A stretch of 64,000 bases of DNA from Planctomycetaceae bacterium (lineage in GTDB: Bacteria; Planctomycetota; Planctomycetia; Planctomycetales; Planctomycetaceae). Positions 45,704 to 55,703 of this stretch are shown in pieces. The position numbers and the translations under genes were made by a program. The stretch spans positions 42,520 to 106,519 of the forward strand of contig JAJDEI010000095.1 in assembly GCA_029259845.1 (NCBI GenBank), written 5' to 3'. A model generated the notes under the pieces. The model saw nothing but the letters and a program-made list of their open reading frames with translations. It searched no databases and was not told the DNA's origin. Each line of letters begins with the position of its first letter. Position 1 is the first letter of the stretch.

Positions 45704-47221
45704 TCAAGCGAGCATCTCGGCGACGACCTCGTTCCCCTCGGGGACCAGCGAGGTCGGACGCTGCGTGCGATCGGGGATGTGGGTGTGTGGGTCGATGCCC
45801 AGCAGGTGGTACATCGTCGCCAGCAGGTCCTTGGGGGACACCGGCCGGTCGGCGACATCGCTGGCGTGCTTGTCTGATGCCCCGACGACTTGCCCCTTGG
45901 CAATCCCTCCGCCGAAGAACAGGGCCGAGTAGGCGCGGGCCCAGTGATTGCGGCCCCCGCCGGGCGAATTGTCCAGCCGCGGGGTACGGCCATGTTCGCT
46001 CAGCACAGCGACGAGCGTTTCGTCCAGCATGCCGCGCTGTTCGAGATCGAGCAGCAGCCCGCTCACTGCCCGGTCGAACGGAGGCAGCAGTTGCTCTTTC
46101 ATCCGCGGATAGTGTTGGAAGTGCGTATCCCAGGCGTCGCCTGCGAGACCATACTCGTCCCAGAAGACGGTCGCCAACCGCGTCCCCGCTTCGAGCATTC
46201 GACGGGCGGCGAGACATCCCTGGCCGAACAGCGTCATCCCGTACTGTTCCCGCGTTGCGTGGGACTCACGGCGCACATCGAGCGCCTCGCGGACTTTCGA
46301 TGAAGTCACCAGTGAGAGCGCCTGTTCCTGCAAAGTGTTGAGAGCCTTCCCGGAGAGCGTGCGGCTCAGGTCCCGCCGCGAGTCGTCAAACTGTTGCAGC
46401 AGCGAGCGGCGGCGATTCAGCCGGTCGATGGTGACGTCCGAACCCGGACCGGTCCCGGCCAGCCGGAAGTGGCTGTCATCCGTGCAACCCAGGTACGGCT
46501 CCGGACCGGTGAACGAGAATCCGGTCCGCGCTTTGGTGATGGTTTTCGTTCCTTCGCCCACAAATTCCGTCGAGACCGGATTCAGAGCTGTGCCCAGGTA
46601 GGCGCCATACGGCCCGGCTCGGAAGGGCTGGTCGGTCCGCTGACTGCTGAACGGAAACGGCAACGCAAGGTTTTGCACTGCGTGAGGGTCCCGGTCGTGG
46701 GCATGCTGCCGGTCGAGGTACTCGACCACCGATCCGAACCACGGATGGTGTCGCGGGTCCTGTGGGCTGAGTTCCATCCCCACGTCGATCAGCGGAACGC
46801 CGGTCATGGCATACGCCACGCCATGAATGGGATAGGGGTGCGTGACTGATCGCACAACCGTCGTACGGTCCATGATGCGGGACATGTGCGGGAGGTATTC
46901 GCACACGTCGAGTCCCGGCAACGACGAGGCGATCGGCTGCATCGTCCCGCGGATTTCGACCGGAGCTGCCGGCTTCATGTCGAAGGTTTCCAACTGGCTG
47001 GGCGACCCGTACAGAAACAGAATGATGCACTGTTTCGCCTGCCCGAACCCCGGCAATCGCGAACCTTCGTTCGACTCTGGTCCGTTTGACGCCCGAACTG
47101 CCGAGCCGGACATCAGTCCGGTCGCACCCAATCCCGCTGCACCCAGCCCGCCGACCTGCAGGAACTCCCGCCGTCGCAATCCCGTACAGAGACGCTTCGT
47201 CGAACCCAGCACCCGCAGCAT
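45704..47221 (-). CDS. DUF1501 protein, Tat-exported
   Basis: A 505-residue protein of the planctomycete DUF1501 family (alkaline-phosphatase-like fold). The N-terminus MLRVLGSTKRLCTGLRRREFLQVGGLGAAGLG carries a twin-arginine signal. Family segments are CIILFLYGSPSQLETFDMKP, DVCEYLPHMSRIMDRTTVVRSVTHPYP, VAVLSEHGRTPRLDN, GRNHW and DLLATMYHLLGIDPHT. ATG 47221 is preferred over 47266 and 47302 because the usual MLRVLGS start is present. These genes normally sit beside a DUF1549/DUF1553 cytochrome-type partner; none is adjacent here. The substrate is unknown. Confidence 0.9.
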   Translation of the reverse strand: MLRVLGSTKRLCTGLRRREFLQVGGLGAAGLGATGLMSGSAVRASNGPESNEGSRLPGFGQAKQCIILFLYGSPSQLETFDMKPAAPVEIRGTMQPIASSLPGLDVCEYLPHMSRIMDRTTVVRSVTHPYPIHGVAYAMTGVPLIDVGMELSPQDPRHHPWFGSVVEYLDRQHAHDRDPHAVQNLALPFPFSSQRTDQPFRAGPYGAYLGTALNPVSTEFVGEGTKTITKARTGFSFTGPEPYLGCTDDSHFRLAGTGPGSDVTIDRLNRRRSLLQQFDDSRRDLSRTLSGKALNTLQEQALSLVTSSKVREALDVRRESHATREQYGMTLFGQGCLAARRMLEAGTRLATVFWDEYGLAGDAWDTHFQHYPRMKEQLLPPFDRAVSGLLLDLEQRGMLDETLVAVLSEHGRTPRLDNSPGGGRNHWARAYSALFFGGGIAKGQVVGASDKHASDVADRPVSPKDLLATMYHLLGIDPHTHIPDRTQRPTSLVPEGNEVVAEMLA

Positions 47222-47433
47222 GTGTCCCAATCTCCCGGCAGAGTATTTCAACGTGTCCTTTATCATATCACACTGGGAGCGTGCGCCTACGCAATCCCTC
47301 AAGTCGAGCCATGTCTTGCCTATCGGCTGTTTGCAATGGCCAGGAGGAGGCGTAGGGTTGCTTGTGCGGCAAGCCTGATGGATGGACCACGGATGACGCG
47401 GATCCGGCAGGTTCTCTCGGATCGGTCCGGCTG

Positions 47434-47555
47434 GGTGCCATCCTCATGTCGCGAAGCAGCATGAGCATTCGGTGTGAGCGCGTCGGCATGTCCGCCCTGC
47501 TTCGCGATGCGGACGTGGCACCCCTCGTTCCCAAGCGGAAGCTTGGGAACGAGGG
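47434..47555. repeat. Two adjoining palindromic elements upstream of argB
   Basis: 47434-47522 has ends GGTGCCA and TGGCACC with matching inner blocks TCGCGAAGCAG and CTGCTTCGCGA. Directly after it, CCCTCGTTCCCAAGC (47522-47536) pairs perfectly with 47541-47555 over a GGAA loop. The second belongs to family R3. They lie between the divergent DUF1501 and argB genes. Confidence 0.78.
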
Positions 47556-47640
47556 ATTGCGCCTTTGATGAATCCATGTTCGTTTGACTCCCCGGATTCC
47601 CGTCGTAGAATGATCCGTTTCCCCTGACGGGAGTTTGCGT

Positions 47641-48546
47641 GTGGAAAACGCCGTTCGTAAGGCGGATGTGTTGGTTGAGGCGCTGGGCTGGATTCGCCAG
47701 TTTCGTGACCGGTACGTCGTCATCAAACTGGGGGGGAGTGCTCTCGACGACCCGGCGTCGGTGCGGGCCTGTTTGACTGATGTCGTCTTCATGGAATCGG
47801 TCGGCATGCGGCCGATCCTGGTGCATGGCGGGGGCAAGGCGATCAGCCGCGCGATGCAGGACGCGGGGATTGAGCCGCGGTTTGTCGGCGGTCGCCGTTG
47901 CACGGATGACGCCACGCTCGACATCGTTGCCCGTGTGCTTTCTGAGGATATCTCCGAGTCGCTGGTCGATGAGATTCAGTCGCTGGGCGGACGGGCGGTC
48001 GGCCTCAGCTTCCGCACGCAGAATGTTCTCGTTGGCGAAAAACTCAAGCTGGACGGCCCCAACGGCGAACCGATCGATCTGGGCCGTGTCGGCCGTGTTG
48101 TGGACATCCAGCGCAACCTGTTGATGGCGACGTGCCGGTCGGACACAGTGCCCGTGCTGCCGTGTATCGCCGTGGACCGCGAGGGCGGACTGTTGAATGT
48201 CAACGCCGACACGGCCGCCGCTGCCGTCGCCCGGCTGCTGGGAGCCGAGAAGCTTGTGTTCCTCAGCGATGTGGCCGGGATCTATTTGGACCGTGATGAT
48301 GAAAGCAGCTTACAGCGGCACCTCACGGCGGCCCGATGCCGCGAACTCGTCGCGGATGGCACGATCGACACCGGCATGATCCCCAAGGTCGAAGCGGGCA
48401 TTGAAGCCCTCGAAGCGGGCGTTCGCAAGGTCCACATGGTCGACGCCCGCTTTCCCCATTCGCTGTTACTGGAAATCTACTCGGACGAAGGCATCGGCAC
48501 GGAAATCGTCCGGAAACGGCGGGATGTTCGGCCCACTGAGGTTTAG
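47641..48546 (+). CDS. argB: Acetylglutamate kinase
   Basis: A 301-residue cytosolic kinase, second step of arginine synthesis. The phosphate-binding start is [11 protein letters not shown] and the substrate loop is [43 protein letters not shown] and [24 protein letters not shown] are characteristic. GTG 47641 is the likely start, with GGGAG seven bases upstream. It leads an argB-argD-argF run, with hairpins in both spacers. Confidence 0.93.
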   Translation: MENAVRKADVLVEALGWIRQFRDRYVVIKLGGSALDDPASVRACLTDVVFMESVGMRPILVHGGGKAISRAMQDAGIEPRFVGGRRCTDDATLDIVARVLSEDISESLVDEIQSLGGRAVGLSFRTQNVLVGEKLKLDGPNGEPIDLGRVGRVVDIQRNLLMATCRSDTVPVLPCIAVDREGGLLNVNADTAAAAVARLLGAEKLVFLSDVAGIYLDRDDESSLQRHLTAARCRELVADGTIDTGMIPKVEAGIEALEAGVRKVHMVDARFPHSLLLEIYSDEGIGTEIVRKRRDVRPTEV

Positions 48547-48595
48547 GACACACGCACCGATGACACATCGATACCTTGCGAACGCCAGTCGTCGC

Positions 48596-48652
48596 TTGCG
48601 GATTAGCACGACCCAAAGACGACGGACACGTGAGGGGCGTGCTAATCCGCAA
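48596..48652. repeat. Perfect 15-base inverted repeat between argB and argD
   Basis: TTGCGGATTAGCACG (48596-48610) and CGTGCTAATCCGCAA (48638-48652) flank a 27-base loop. It lies 58 bases before the aminotransferase ATG. It is not followed by a U-run, so pausing, processing or a mobile repeat is more likely than simple termination. Confidence 0.8.
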
Positions 48653-48709
48653 ACGGGATTCGTGCCCCAGCGGCGAATCATGAGATTCGAAATACCGAAG
48701 GAAACCACC

Positions 48710-49915
48710 ATGACTACCGCCACCGCGTCTTCTCGATCGACGATCCAACAGTTCGACCGGTACGTGATCCCCAACTATGGGCGATATCCGATCTCTCTGG
48801 TGCGGGGCGAGGGGAGTTTCGTGTGGGACGCGGAGGGGAACCGCTATCTCGACCTGTTCCCCGGCTGGGGCTGCAATATCCTGGGGTATTCGCCGCCGCG
48901 CGTCGTGAAGGCGATTCAGGAACAGGCGGCGAAGCTCATCCATGTCCCCAACACGTGGTACATGGAGCCGCAGGGGCAGTTCGCCGAGGCGCTGTGCACG
49001 CGGGGGTTCGGCAAGGCGTTCTTTTGCAACAGCGGGGCGGAGGCGGTCGAAGGGGCAATCAAACTCGCGCGCCTGCATACGCCGGAGAAAAAGTACAAGA
49101 TTATCACGTTCGAGAACGGGTTTCACGGACGAACCTTCGCCGCTGTCACGGCGACGGCGCAGCCCAAATATCATGACGGTCTCGGTCCGCTCGTCGCCGG
49201 ATTTCAATATGCCCCGACCAACGACCTCGGCGCGGTCCGCGCATTGGTCGACGACGAGACGTGTGCCATCCTCATCGAACCGGTCCAGGGAGAAGGGGGC
49301 GTCAACCTTCCGGACGACGGCTTCCTGCAGGGACTCCGCGACATCGCCGACGAACACAGCCTGCTGCTCATCTTCGACGAAGTCCAAACCGGCATGGGAC
49401 GCACGGGGACATGGTTCGGCTATCAGCAGTGGGACGTCCAGCCGGACATTATGACGCTCGCCAAAGGGCTTGCAGGAGGGGTCGCCGCGGGCGCGATCAT
49501 CGCAACGGACGCAGTCTCGCCAAGTCTGCGTCCCGGCATGCATGCCAGCACGTTTGGCGGCAACCCGCTCGCCTGTGCAGCAGGCGTCGCCACTGTCGAG
49601 ACGATCGAGCAGGATGGGCTCCTGGAGAACTGCCGGCAGATGTCCGATTTGTTCCGCAGCATTTTTGAGTCGCTGCAAGCGGAGCTGCCGATCATCGAGG
49701 AGGTCCGCGTCAAAGGGCTGATGGTCGGCGTCGACCTGACGATTCCCGCGACTCCCGCCGTCGGCAAGTGCATGGAGCGAGGACTGCTGATCAACGCCAC
49801 CCATGACACGGTTGTCCGCCTGTTGCCGCCGCTGAACGTCACCGCCGAACAGGTGGGCGAGGGCTGCGACATCATCGCCGACGTGCTCCGCGAAATGGCC
49901 GAAGAAGCGACTTGA
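48710..49915 (+). CDS. argD: Acetylornithine aminotransferase (class III)
   Basis: A 401-residue PLP enzyme. Seen: [86 protein letters not shown] and the PLP lysine in [13 protein letters not shown] 48710 has a GAAGGA ribosome site; the upstream open frame belongs to argB and the spacer. Position between argB and argF supports the arginine role over other ornithine-type transaminases. Confidence 0.92.
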   Translation: MTTATASSRSTIQQFDRYVIPNYGRYPISLVRGEGSFVWDAEGNRYLDLFPGWGCNILGYSPPRVVKAIQEQAAKLIHVPNTWYMEPQGQFAEALCTRGFGKAFFCNSGAEAVEGAIKLARLHTPEKKYKIITFENGFHGRTFAAVTATAQPKYHDGLGPLVAGFQYAPTNDLGAVRALVDDETCAILIEPVQGEGGVNLPDDGFLQGLRDIADEHSLLLIFDEVQTGMGRTGTWFGYQQWDVQPDIMTLAKGLAGGVAAGAIIATDAVSPSLRPGMHASTFGGNPLACAAGVATVETIEQDGLLENCRQMSDLFRSIFESLQAELPIIEEVRVKGLMVGVDLTIPATPAVGKCMERGLLINATHDTVVRLLPPLNVTAEQVGEGCDIIADVLREMAEEAT

Positions 49916-49922
49916 CCGGCGG

Positions 49923-50002
49923 AAGCCCACGGGCTGCGTCCCGTGGCAACGGCGAAAAACTGAGACACTCACCACCCACGGGGCGCAGCCCGTGGGCTTT
50001 TT
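49923..50002 (+). terminator. Long hairpin with U-run between argD and argF
   Basis: AAGCCCACGGGCTGCGTCCC (from 49923) pairs with GGGGCGCAGCCCGTGGGCTT (ending 49999), followed by TTT to 50002. The stem is about 23 bases with one mismatch and a loop of about 30 bases. It could attenuate read-through into argF. It ends 14 bases before the argF ATG. Confidence 0.6.
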
Positions 50003-50016
50003 GGTTTCTGAGACTC

Positions 50017-50931
50017 ATGCAACATCTGATTTCTCTTCAAGACCTGACCCGCGATCAGGCCGACCACATTCTCAGCCGCTCCGCCGAACTCAAGGCCCGA
50101 CTGCGGGCCGGGGACCGCACACCGCTCCTGCCGGGACGTGTGCTCACGCAGGTGTTCGAGAAACCGTCGCTGCGGACGCGGGTCAGCTTTGAGGCGGCGA
50201 TCGCTCAACTCGGCGGACGCGGCATCTTTCTGTCGGGCAAGGAGGCGGGACTCGAAGGCCGCGAATCGCTCGCCGACGTCGCCCGGGTCCTCGGCGGCTA
50301 CTCCGACGCCATCGTGCTGCGGACCTTCTCGCACCAACTGATCGAAGACTTCGCCCGGCACGCCGGCTGTCCGGTGATCAACGGCCTGTCCGACGCCACG
50401 CACCCGTGCCAGGCGCTGACGGACATCTTGACCATGCAGGAAGCGTTCGGCGACGTTACCGGCCGCACGTTCACGTACGTGGGAGACGGCAACAATGTTG
50501 CGGTTTCGCTGGCCACGATCTGCGCCATGCTGGAGATCAAATTCGTCATTGCTGCCCCGGACGGTTACCGTCTCGACGAGTCACTGTTCGACGATCTGCG
50601 GAAACAATATCCCGGTGCGAGCCTCACCCAGACCGGCGACCCGTTCATTGCCGTTCGGGACGCAGACGTGATCTACACGGATGTGTGGGCCAGCATGGGA
50701 CAGGAGTCCGAAAAGGCGGCCCGCGAAAAAGTCTTCGCCGACTACCAGATCAACGCGACCCTCATGGCGGCAGCCCCGGCGGCCGCAAGGTTTCTGCACT
50801 GTCTGCCGGCCCGTCGCGGTCTCGAAGTGACCGACGAGGTCATCGACGGCCCCCAATCGCTCGCCTTCCCCCAAGCCGAAAACCGCATGCACCTCTCCAA
50901 AGGCGTGTTGGCCTGGTTACTGGAGGCGTGA
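50017..50931 (+). CDS. argF: Ornithine carbamoyltransferase
   Basis: A 304-residue cytosolic enzyme joining carbamoyl phosphate and ornithine. The carbamoyl-phosphate motif is SLRTR in FEKPSLRTRVSFE, then HPCQALTD. YTDVWASMGQE belongs to the SMG-type ornithine loop, and FLHCLPARRG is the catalytic Cys segment. ATG 50017 is chosen; the open frame upstream passes through the hairpin. Third gene of the arginine run. Confidence 0.94.
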   Translation: MQHLISLQDLTRDQADHILSRSAELKARLRAGDRTPLLPGRVLTQVFEKPSLRTRVSFEAAIAQLGGRGIFLSGKEAGLEGRESLADVARVLGGYSDAIVLRTFSHQLIEDFARHAGCPVINGLSDATHPCQALTDILTMQEAFGDVTGRTFTYVGDGNNVAVSLATICAMLEIKFVIAAPDGYRLDESLFDDLRKQYPGASLTQTGDPFIAVRDADVIYTDVWASMGQESEKAAREKVFADYQINATLMAAAPAAARFLHCLPARRGLEVTDEVIDGPQSLAFPQAENRMHLSKGVLAWLLEA

Positions 50932-50968
50932 TAGAATTGAAGACTCTCAGAGACAAACTCTCCGAGAC

Positions 50969-51232
50969 ATGGAGCCGATCATGCCGATGACGCTCGAAGA
51001 ATACCGCCGCCGCTTCCCGGATCGTCCGGACCCGATCCCGCTCGAATATCAGGGAAAGTGGATTGCCTGGGACGAGGATCACCGCAACATCATCGCCTCC
51101 GCTGACGATTTGCCGGATGTCCGAAAGCTCGCCACTGCAGCGGGCCATACAGACCCGATCTACCAATTCGTCGCTCGATATCCTTCATTCGGTTTCCAGT
51201 CGCTCCGCCTTCGTAGCAAAGTGACCGGATGA
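50969..51232 (+). CDS. Small protein upstream of a retropepsin-like gene
   Basis: An 87-residue soluble protein; starts at 50969 or at MPMTLEEY (50981) are possible. It begins with TLEEYRRRFPDRPDPIPLEYQGKWIAWDEDHRNIIASADDL, which resembles the short family linking 'GKWIAWDxDxxxI' proteins to retropepsin-like partners. Its stop overlaps the ATG at 51229 (ATGA), so the pair were made as a coupled operon. The function is unknown. Confidence 0.65.
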   Translation: MEPIMPMTLEEYRRRFPDRPDPIPLEYQGKWIAWDEDHRNIIASADDLPDVRKLATAAGHTDPIYQFVARYPSFGFQSLRLRSKVTG

Positions 51233-51695
51233 GGTTTGACTACAGAGCCTGGATTGGGTTTCGACCGATACGGGAGAGCCATTCGCGTTCTTCCGCCCGG
51301 TTGTCACACTCAAAGTCTATGGCCCACACGGGTTCGCCAGCCATGATGCCCTTGTCGACACCGGGGCGGACACCTGTGTTTTTCCGAGGAAGGTCGCCGT
51401 TGAGCTCGGAATTCAAGAGGAACCGACAAAGGGACCGGATGCGACCGCGTATGCTGGCGAACCGCTACCGACAACGTTCGCCGACATTGAGGTGGAACTC
51501 AGCGATGGGGAGACAACGCTCAAGTGTCCCCTGCGCGCGTTTTTCCACGAAACGGCAGACGACGGGGACGACACATCGATCCTCGGACACACGGGCTTCC
51601 TCGAATTCTTCACCGCCACATTCATTGGCGAGGGTTTTGCGCTTGAACTTTCGCCGAACGACTACCTCCCCACCCTTTCTGAAGACACCCCATGA
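51229..51695 (+). pseudogene. Retropepsin-like aspartyl protease gene, apparently frameshifted
   Basis: MRFDYRAW starts at ATG 51229, overlapping the upstream stop by ATGA. The protease body is in another frame: PFAFFRPVVTLKVYG, then the catalytic DALVDTGADTCVFP (D-T-G-A), SILGHTGFLEFF and the end SEDTP at 51695. That frame has a stop at 51237 and no ATG, GTG or TTG before the catalytic motif. One indel between about 51240 and 51280 would restore a product of about 155 residues. The stop overlaps the rph ATG, so both junctions are intact. Sequencing error, recent mutation or recoding are all possible. Confidence 0.65.
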
Positions 51696-52468
51696 CGACC
51701 CGCCACGATGGACGACAACCTGACGAACTTCGGCCGATCACCGTCGAGCGGCCTTATCGGAGTGCGGCTCCCGGGAGCGTGCTGATCTCCGCCGGAAAGA
51801 CGACCATTCTTTGCACGGCGAGCGTGGACGATGACGTCCCGCCCTGGAAGAAGCGAGACGAGAATCCCACCGGCTGGGTCACCGCCGAGTACAACATGCT
51901 CCCCGGCAGCACGGCGCCTCGCAAACGGCGCGACCGCAGTGGCAAAATCGACGGCCGTTCGACGGAAATCCAACGGCTGATCGGCCGCAGCTTGCGGTCG
52001 GTTGTCGACATGGCGGCACTCGGTCCACGGACGATTACCGTCGATTGTGATGTGCTCGAAGCGGACGGCGGCACGCGGACCCTTTCCATCACCGGGGGAT
52101 TCATCGCTCTGGTGGACGCCGTCGCGGCAATTGAGGGGTTGAACGGTCAACAGCCAAACGGACCGCAGCGCGAGCCTCAAGCGCCCGTCTTCACCGACAG
52201 CATCGCCGCCATCAGCGTGGGGATGCTCGACCGGCAGATTCTGCTGGACCTCGACTACCCCGAAGACAGTCGCGCGGAGGTCGACATGAACGTTGTGATG
52301 ACCGGCAGTGGGCAGTTTGTGGAGGTCCAGGGAACCGCCGAGGGCCAGACGTTCAGCCGTGAGGAGTTGGACGAACAGTTGGCGGCGGCTCAGACGGGAA
52401 TTGGCCGTTTGACAACGATTCAGCGGGAGATTCTGGGCGAGCAATGGCCTCTGGACGCGTCCCGGTGA
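51692..52468 (+). CDS. rph: Ribonuclease PH
   Basis: A 258-residue phosphorolytic 3'-5' exoribonuclease that trims tRNA 3' ends. Family segments are [90 protein letters not shown] and [20 protein letters not shown]. It starts at ATG 51692, overlapping the preceding stop by four bases. This RNase PH is a complete, standard-length enzyme. Confidence 0.95.
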   Translation: MTTRHDGRQPDELRPITVERPYRSAAPGSVLISAGKTTILCTASVDDDVPPWKKRDENPTGWVTAEYNMLPGSTAPRKRRDRSGKIDGRSTEIQRLIGRSLRSVVDMAALGPRTITVDCDVLEADGGTRTLSITGGFIALVDAVAAIEGLNGQQPNGPQREPQAPVFTDSIAAISVGMLDRQILLDLDYPEDSRAEVDMNVVMTGSGQFVEVQGTAEGQTFSREELDEQLAAAQTGIGRLTTIQREILGEQWPLDASR

Positions 52469-52630
52469 TTCTGTTAGAACGCCGCCCCCCTCTGCCCAGA
52501 CACCGAGTGTCTTCGGCAAACTCTCGTCTCGACAATCCCCCGTTGCCTCACGATATTGCATGACGATTCGGCCGATCAGGCTCGTGCCTGATGACAGCCG
52601 GACCCCGCGCGTTTCGCAAAGGAGTGTGAG

Positions 52631-53788
52631 ATGCCCCGCGCCCGCCTTTCGCTGCTGCTGCCCCTGCTTGGCCTATCCGTTCTTCTGTCGGTCGCCGCTG
52701 ACGCCTCGGCGGCTCGGATCGATGCCGTCAAAGGCCGCGAATACAAACTGACGAAACAGCACGGTCCGTGGATGATCATGGTTGCCAGTTTCCGTCCGGC
52801 GTCGCCCGACGGCATCGTCCGCAATGGCAAGACGCCCCTGGAACTCGCCCAGGACCTCGTCTACGAACTCCGTCAGAACCGGCTTCCCGCTTACGTTTAT
52901 CGCATGGACGCCCCGGACGCCCATGTCGAAACCACCGACCGCCTCGGCCGGGAGGAGACCCGCAAACTGCTCACGTCCTACGATCAGGTCTGTGTCATCG
53001 CCGGCAACTATCCGAGCCTGGAGGACAAGACCGCCCAGGACACGCTCAAATGGATGAAGAAGTTCCGACCGAAGGCCCTCCAGCAGGAAGGCGTTTCCTG
53101 GCTGGAGACGCAACGCCGAAAGGGCCCCCTCGGCGGAGCGTTCCTCACGGTCAACCCGCTCCTCTCGCTGGAAGAGATCGCCCAGCGACGGCATGACCCG
53201 CTGCTGCTGAAAATCAACGGGGGAAATCGCTATTCGCTGTACAACAACAAAGGTACGTACACACTTGTTGTTGCGACGTTTGCGGGAAAAACGTTGGCCC
53301 ACCTTGGGGATAGTAACTCCCCGGAAGCACACAAGGCATTCCATGTCCGCTCAGACACCTCCAAGGGAGGCAGTGATGGCTTCGGACGCATCTGGAAAAA
53401 AACCGAAGAGAATGACCTCGATGCTGGATCGCGGAGCGCCTGGGAGCTGGCCGTCGCTCTCCGCGAATTGAGCGCCAACATCGATGCTTACGTGTGGCAC
53501 GAGCGGTATCGGTCTGTGGTCACGGTCGGGTCATTCGAATCGCCCAACGATCCGAAGATCAAGCGTTACCTCCGCGTCTTCGCCGCCCAACCGGGAGCGG
53601 ACAGCCAGCAGGTGGCCGGCACGTTGCAAAGCATCCTGGGACCGTCCAGCACTTACTTCGGGATGTCCGCAGGCGGCACTGGAGTGAAGTTTCTCACGAT
53701 CGATTTCGCCGGAAAGAAAAGCGACGAACACCGCATGTGGCTGTTTGACCCCGAACCGCTGTTGATGCGTGTGCCGCAGATGCGATGA
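52631..53788 (+). CDS. Secreted planctomycete protein of unknown function with SPOR-like segments
   Basis: A 385-residue exported protein. The signal peptide is MPRARLSLLLPLLGLSVLLSVAADASA. Three places (WMIMVASFRPAS near residue 47, YTLVVATFAGK near 213 and RSVVTVGSFESPND near 296) look like the start strand of SPOR-type modules, each followed by helices such as ELAQDLVYELRQNRLPAYVYRM. Peptidoglycan binding is thus conceivable but not shown. No catalytic motif is evident. A hairpin follows its stop at 53818. Confidence 0.7.
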   Translation: MPRARLSLLLPLLGLSVLLSVAADASAARIDAVKGREYKLTKQHGPWMIMVASFRPASPDGIVRNGKTPLELAQDLVYELRQNRLPAYVYRMDAPDAHVETTDRLGREETRKLLTSYDQVCVIAGNYPSLEDKTAQDTLKWMKKFRPKALQQEGVSWLETQRRKGPLGGAFLTVNPLLSLEEIAQRRHDPLLLKINGGNRYSLYNNKGTYTLVVATFAGKTLAHLGDSNSPEAHKAFHVRSDTSKGGSDGFGRIWKKTEENDLDAGSRSAWELAVALRELSANIDAYVWHERYRSVVTVGSFESPNDPKIKRYLRVFAAQPGADSQQVAGTLQSILGPSSTYFGMSAGGTGVKFLTIDFAGKKSDEHRMWLFDPEPLLMRVPQMR

Positions 53789-53817
53789 ACGCAGGAACCG
53801 TTTCGCCACACAATTCA

Positions 53818-53852
53818 CGCTTCGCCGCACAGGTGAAGTGTGCGGCGAAGCG
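53818..53852. terminator. Palindromic hairpin between convergent genes (R15, copy 1)
   Basis: CGCTTCGCCGCACA (53818-53831) pairs perfectly with TGTGCGGCGAAGCG over a 7-base loop. It lies between the ends of the secreted-protein gene and thiG, so it may stop transcription in both directions. Related palindromes are at 55704-55740 and 57301-57329. Confidence 0.65.
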
Positions 53853-53913
53853 TTTGTTTGATTCACGACTCGCGCGACACCTCCCACGTGCGCCCCATTA
53901 TGCGTGCGACAGC

Positions 53914-54762
53914 TTATGCGTGCGACGGCGACACAACGCCCTGTTCGGGGCTCGATGCGGTCGCATACAGCTTTTTGGGAATCCGCCCGGCGAGGGATGC
54001 GTAGCGTCCCGCGCGGCAGGCGAGCTTCATCGCGTGAGCCATCATCAGCGCGTCGCGCGCTCCGGCGATGCCCGTGTTGAGCAGCACTCCGTCGCAACCG
54101 AGTTCCATCGCCACCGACACGTCGCTCGCCGTGCCCACGCCCGCATCGACGATCACCGGATAGTCCGGATCGTCCTCCTTGAGGTACTCCAGGCAGATGC
54201 GGAGATTGTTGGGGTTGAGGATCCCCTGTCCGCTGCCGATCGGGCTTCCCGCCGGCATGACCGACGTCGCTCCCGCCTCCTTGAGCCGTTTGGCAGTGAT
54301 CGGGTCGTCGGTCGTGTAACACAAGACCTGAAAGCCGTCGGCGACCAGTTGCTCCGTCGCCGCCAGTGTGGCGACCGGGTCCGGTAGCAGTGTGCGTTTG
54401 TCGCCCAGCACCTCGATCTTGACCCAATCCGCACCGGGGTTTCCGACGTTCTGGAGAATCTCCCGCCCCATCCGCGCGACGCGCACGGCATCGTCCGCCG
54501 CGAAGCATCCCGCCGTGTTCGGCAGGATGGTGAACCGCTCCAGGTCGATGAAGTCGAGGATATTCCGCCCTTCGGAGTCCACAAGCCGCTCCCGCCGCAC
54601 GGCGACCGTGATCACCTCCGCCTCGCTGGCAGCGAGGCATTCCTGCATCAACTCATACGTCGCATACTTTCCGGTGCCGACAATCAGCCGCGAGCGGAAC
54701 GTGTGCGAACCGAGAACGAGGGGCGCGTCGGGAGCTGTGTCTGTCGTCAGGGTGTCGGTCAT
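53914..54762 (-). CDS. thiG: Thiazole synthase
   Basis: A 282-residue cytosolic TIM-barrel enzyme building the thiazole phosphate of thiamine. Seen: [30 protein letters not shown], the imine-forming Lys region [57 protein letters not shown] and [24 protein letters not shown] 54762 (MTDTLTT) is preferred over 54822. It follows thiS on the same strand, its sulfur carrier. Confidence 0.94.
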   Translation of the reverse strand: MTDTLTTDTAPDAPLVLGSHTFRSRLIVGTGKYATYELMQECLAASEAEVITVAVRRERLVDSEGRNILDFIDLERFTILPNTAGCFAADDAVRVARMGREILQNVGNPGADWVKIEVLGDKRTLLPDPVATLAATEQLVADGFQVLCYTTDDPITAKRLKEAGATSVMPAGSPIGSGQGILNPNNLRICLEYLKEDDPDYPVIVDAGVGTASDVSVAMELGCDGVLLNTGIAGARDALMMAHAMKLACRAGRYASLAGRIPKKLYATASSPEQGVVSPSHA

Positions 54763-54847
54763 GGCATCTCCGAATTGTTCGCCGGTTACTCTTTTTGGCC
54801 GCTCTGGCTTCGTTGCTTTCACACGGCCACTTTCTCATCGCCTGGCA

Positions 54848-55066
54848 TCAGCCGCCGCCCACCAGTGTGACGATCTCCAGCCGGTCGCCTTCGGTCAGCG
54901 TGCATGCGGCGTGCTGGGCGGCGGGGACGATTTCGAGGTTCCGTTCGACGGCGACGGCTCGCGTCTTGATGTCGAGGGACGCGAGCAACTCGCGCACCGT
55001 GGTTTTGGCGGGCACGTCTCGCTCGTCGCCATTCAATACGATTCGCACGTCCATCGCCCCTTGCAT
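54848..55066 (-). CDS. thiS: Sulfur carrier protein ThiS
   Basis: A 72-residue ubiquitin-like protein (68 if ATG 55054 is used). VRIVLNGDERDVPAKTTVRELLASLDI and the end LTEGDRLEIVTLVGGG are typical. The C-terminal Gly-Gly is the site of thiocarboxylation. It lies just upstream of thiG. The other thiamine genes are not in the window. Confidence 0.92.
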   Translation of the reverse strand: MQGAMDVRIVLNGDERDVPAKTTVRELLASLDIKTRAVAVERNLEIVPAAQHAACTLTEGDRLEIVTLVGGG

Positions 55067-55142
55067 TCGTCACGCAGAAATCTATCGTGGTCACTATAGG
55101 CTCCGTAACCCGACCGATCAACGAGCCAAGAAGGACGCTCCC

Positions 55143-55676
55143 ATGCCCCACACGCCTCTCGACGGCAAGCGGCTGCTCTGTTTCGTCGGTGACATCTACG
55201 AGGACCTCGAACTGTGGTATCCCAAGCTGCGGTTGGAGGAAGCGGGGGCTCACGTCACCGTCGCCGGTCCCCAGGAGGGCGTCACGTACGCCGGCAAGCA
55301 CGGTTATCCCTGCACGTCCGATGCGGCCGTCGCCGACATGGAAGTCGACGACTTTCACGGCGTCATCTGCCCCGGCGGCTTCATGCCGGACAAGCTCCGC
55401 CGCGACGAAAACGTGCTCGACCTCGTGCACGACTTTCACACGCACAAGAAGTTGATCGCCGCCATCTGCCACGGCGGTTGGATCCCCATCTCGGCGAACG
55501 TTTACCGCCATGTCCGGGTCACCGGCTCGCCCGGCATCAAGGACGATCTCGTCAACGCGGGTGCCGTTTGGGAAGACGCGGCGGTCGTCGTCGACCGCCA
55601 CTTCGTCAGCAGCCGCAAACCGGACGACCTGCCGGACTTCTGCCGCGGCATCATCGGCGTGCTCACCGCGAGGTGA
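55143..55676 (+). CDS. DJ-1/PfpI family protein
   Basis: A 177-residue cytosolic protein of the glutamine-amidotransferase-like fold. LLCFVGDIYEDLELWYPKLRLEEAG holds the conserved Glu, and AAICHGGWIPISA the nucleophilic Cys elbow. GVICPGGFMPDKLR is the usual glycine loop. Members act as proteases, deglycases or chaperones, and no choice can be made here. ATG 55143 is selected, divergent from thiS. Confidence 0.9.
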   Translation: MPHTPLDGKRLLCFVGDIYEDLELWYPKLRLEEAGAHVTVAGPQEGVTYAGKHGYPCTSDAAVADMEVDDFHGVICPGGFMPDKLRRDENVLDLVHDFHTHKKLIAAICHGGWIPISANVYRHVRVTGSPGIKDDLVNAGAVWEDAAVVVDRHFVSSRKPDDLPDFCRGIIGVLTAR

Positions 55677-55703
55677 TCTCGCCTTGCGGTCCGGTTCCGC
55701 AAT

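Noticed and set aside
48323..49975. 550-residue minus-strand frame opposite argB/argD
   Set aside because: Shadow of the well-supported argB and argD genes.
51254..51262. GGGTTTC as a programmed -1 slippery site in the retropepsin-like gene
   Set aside because: The heptamer is not in the required phase with the MRFDYRAW frame, so an ordinary indel is simpler.
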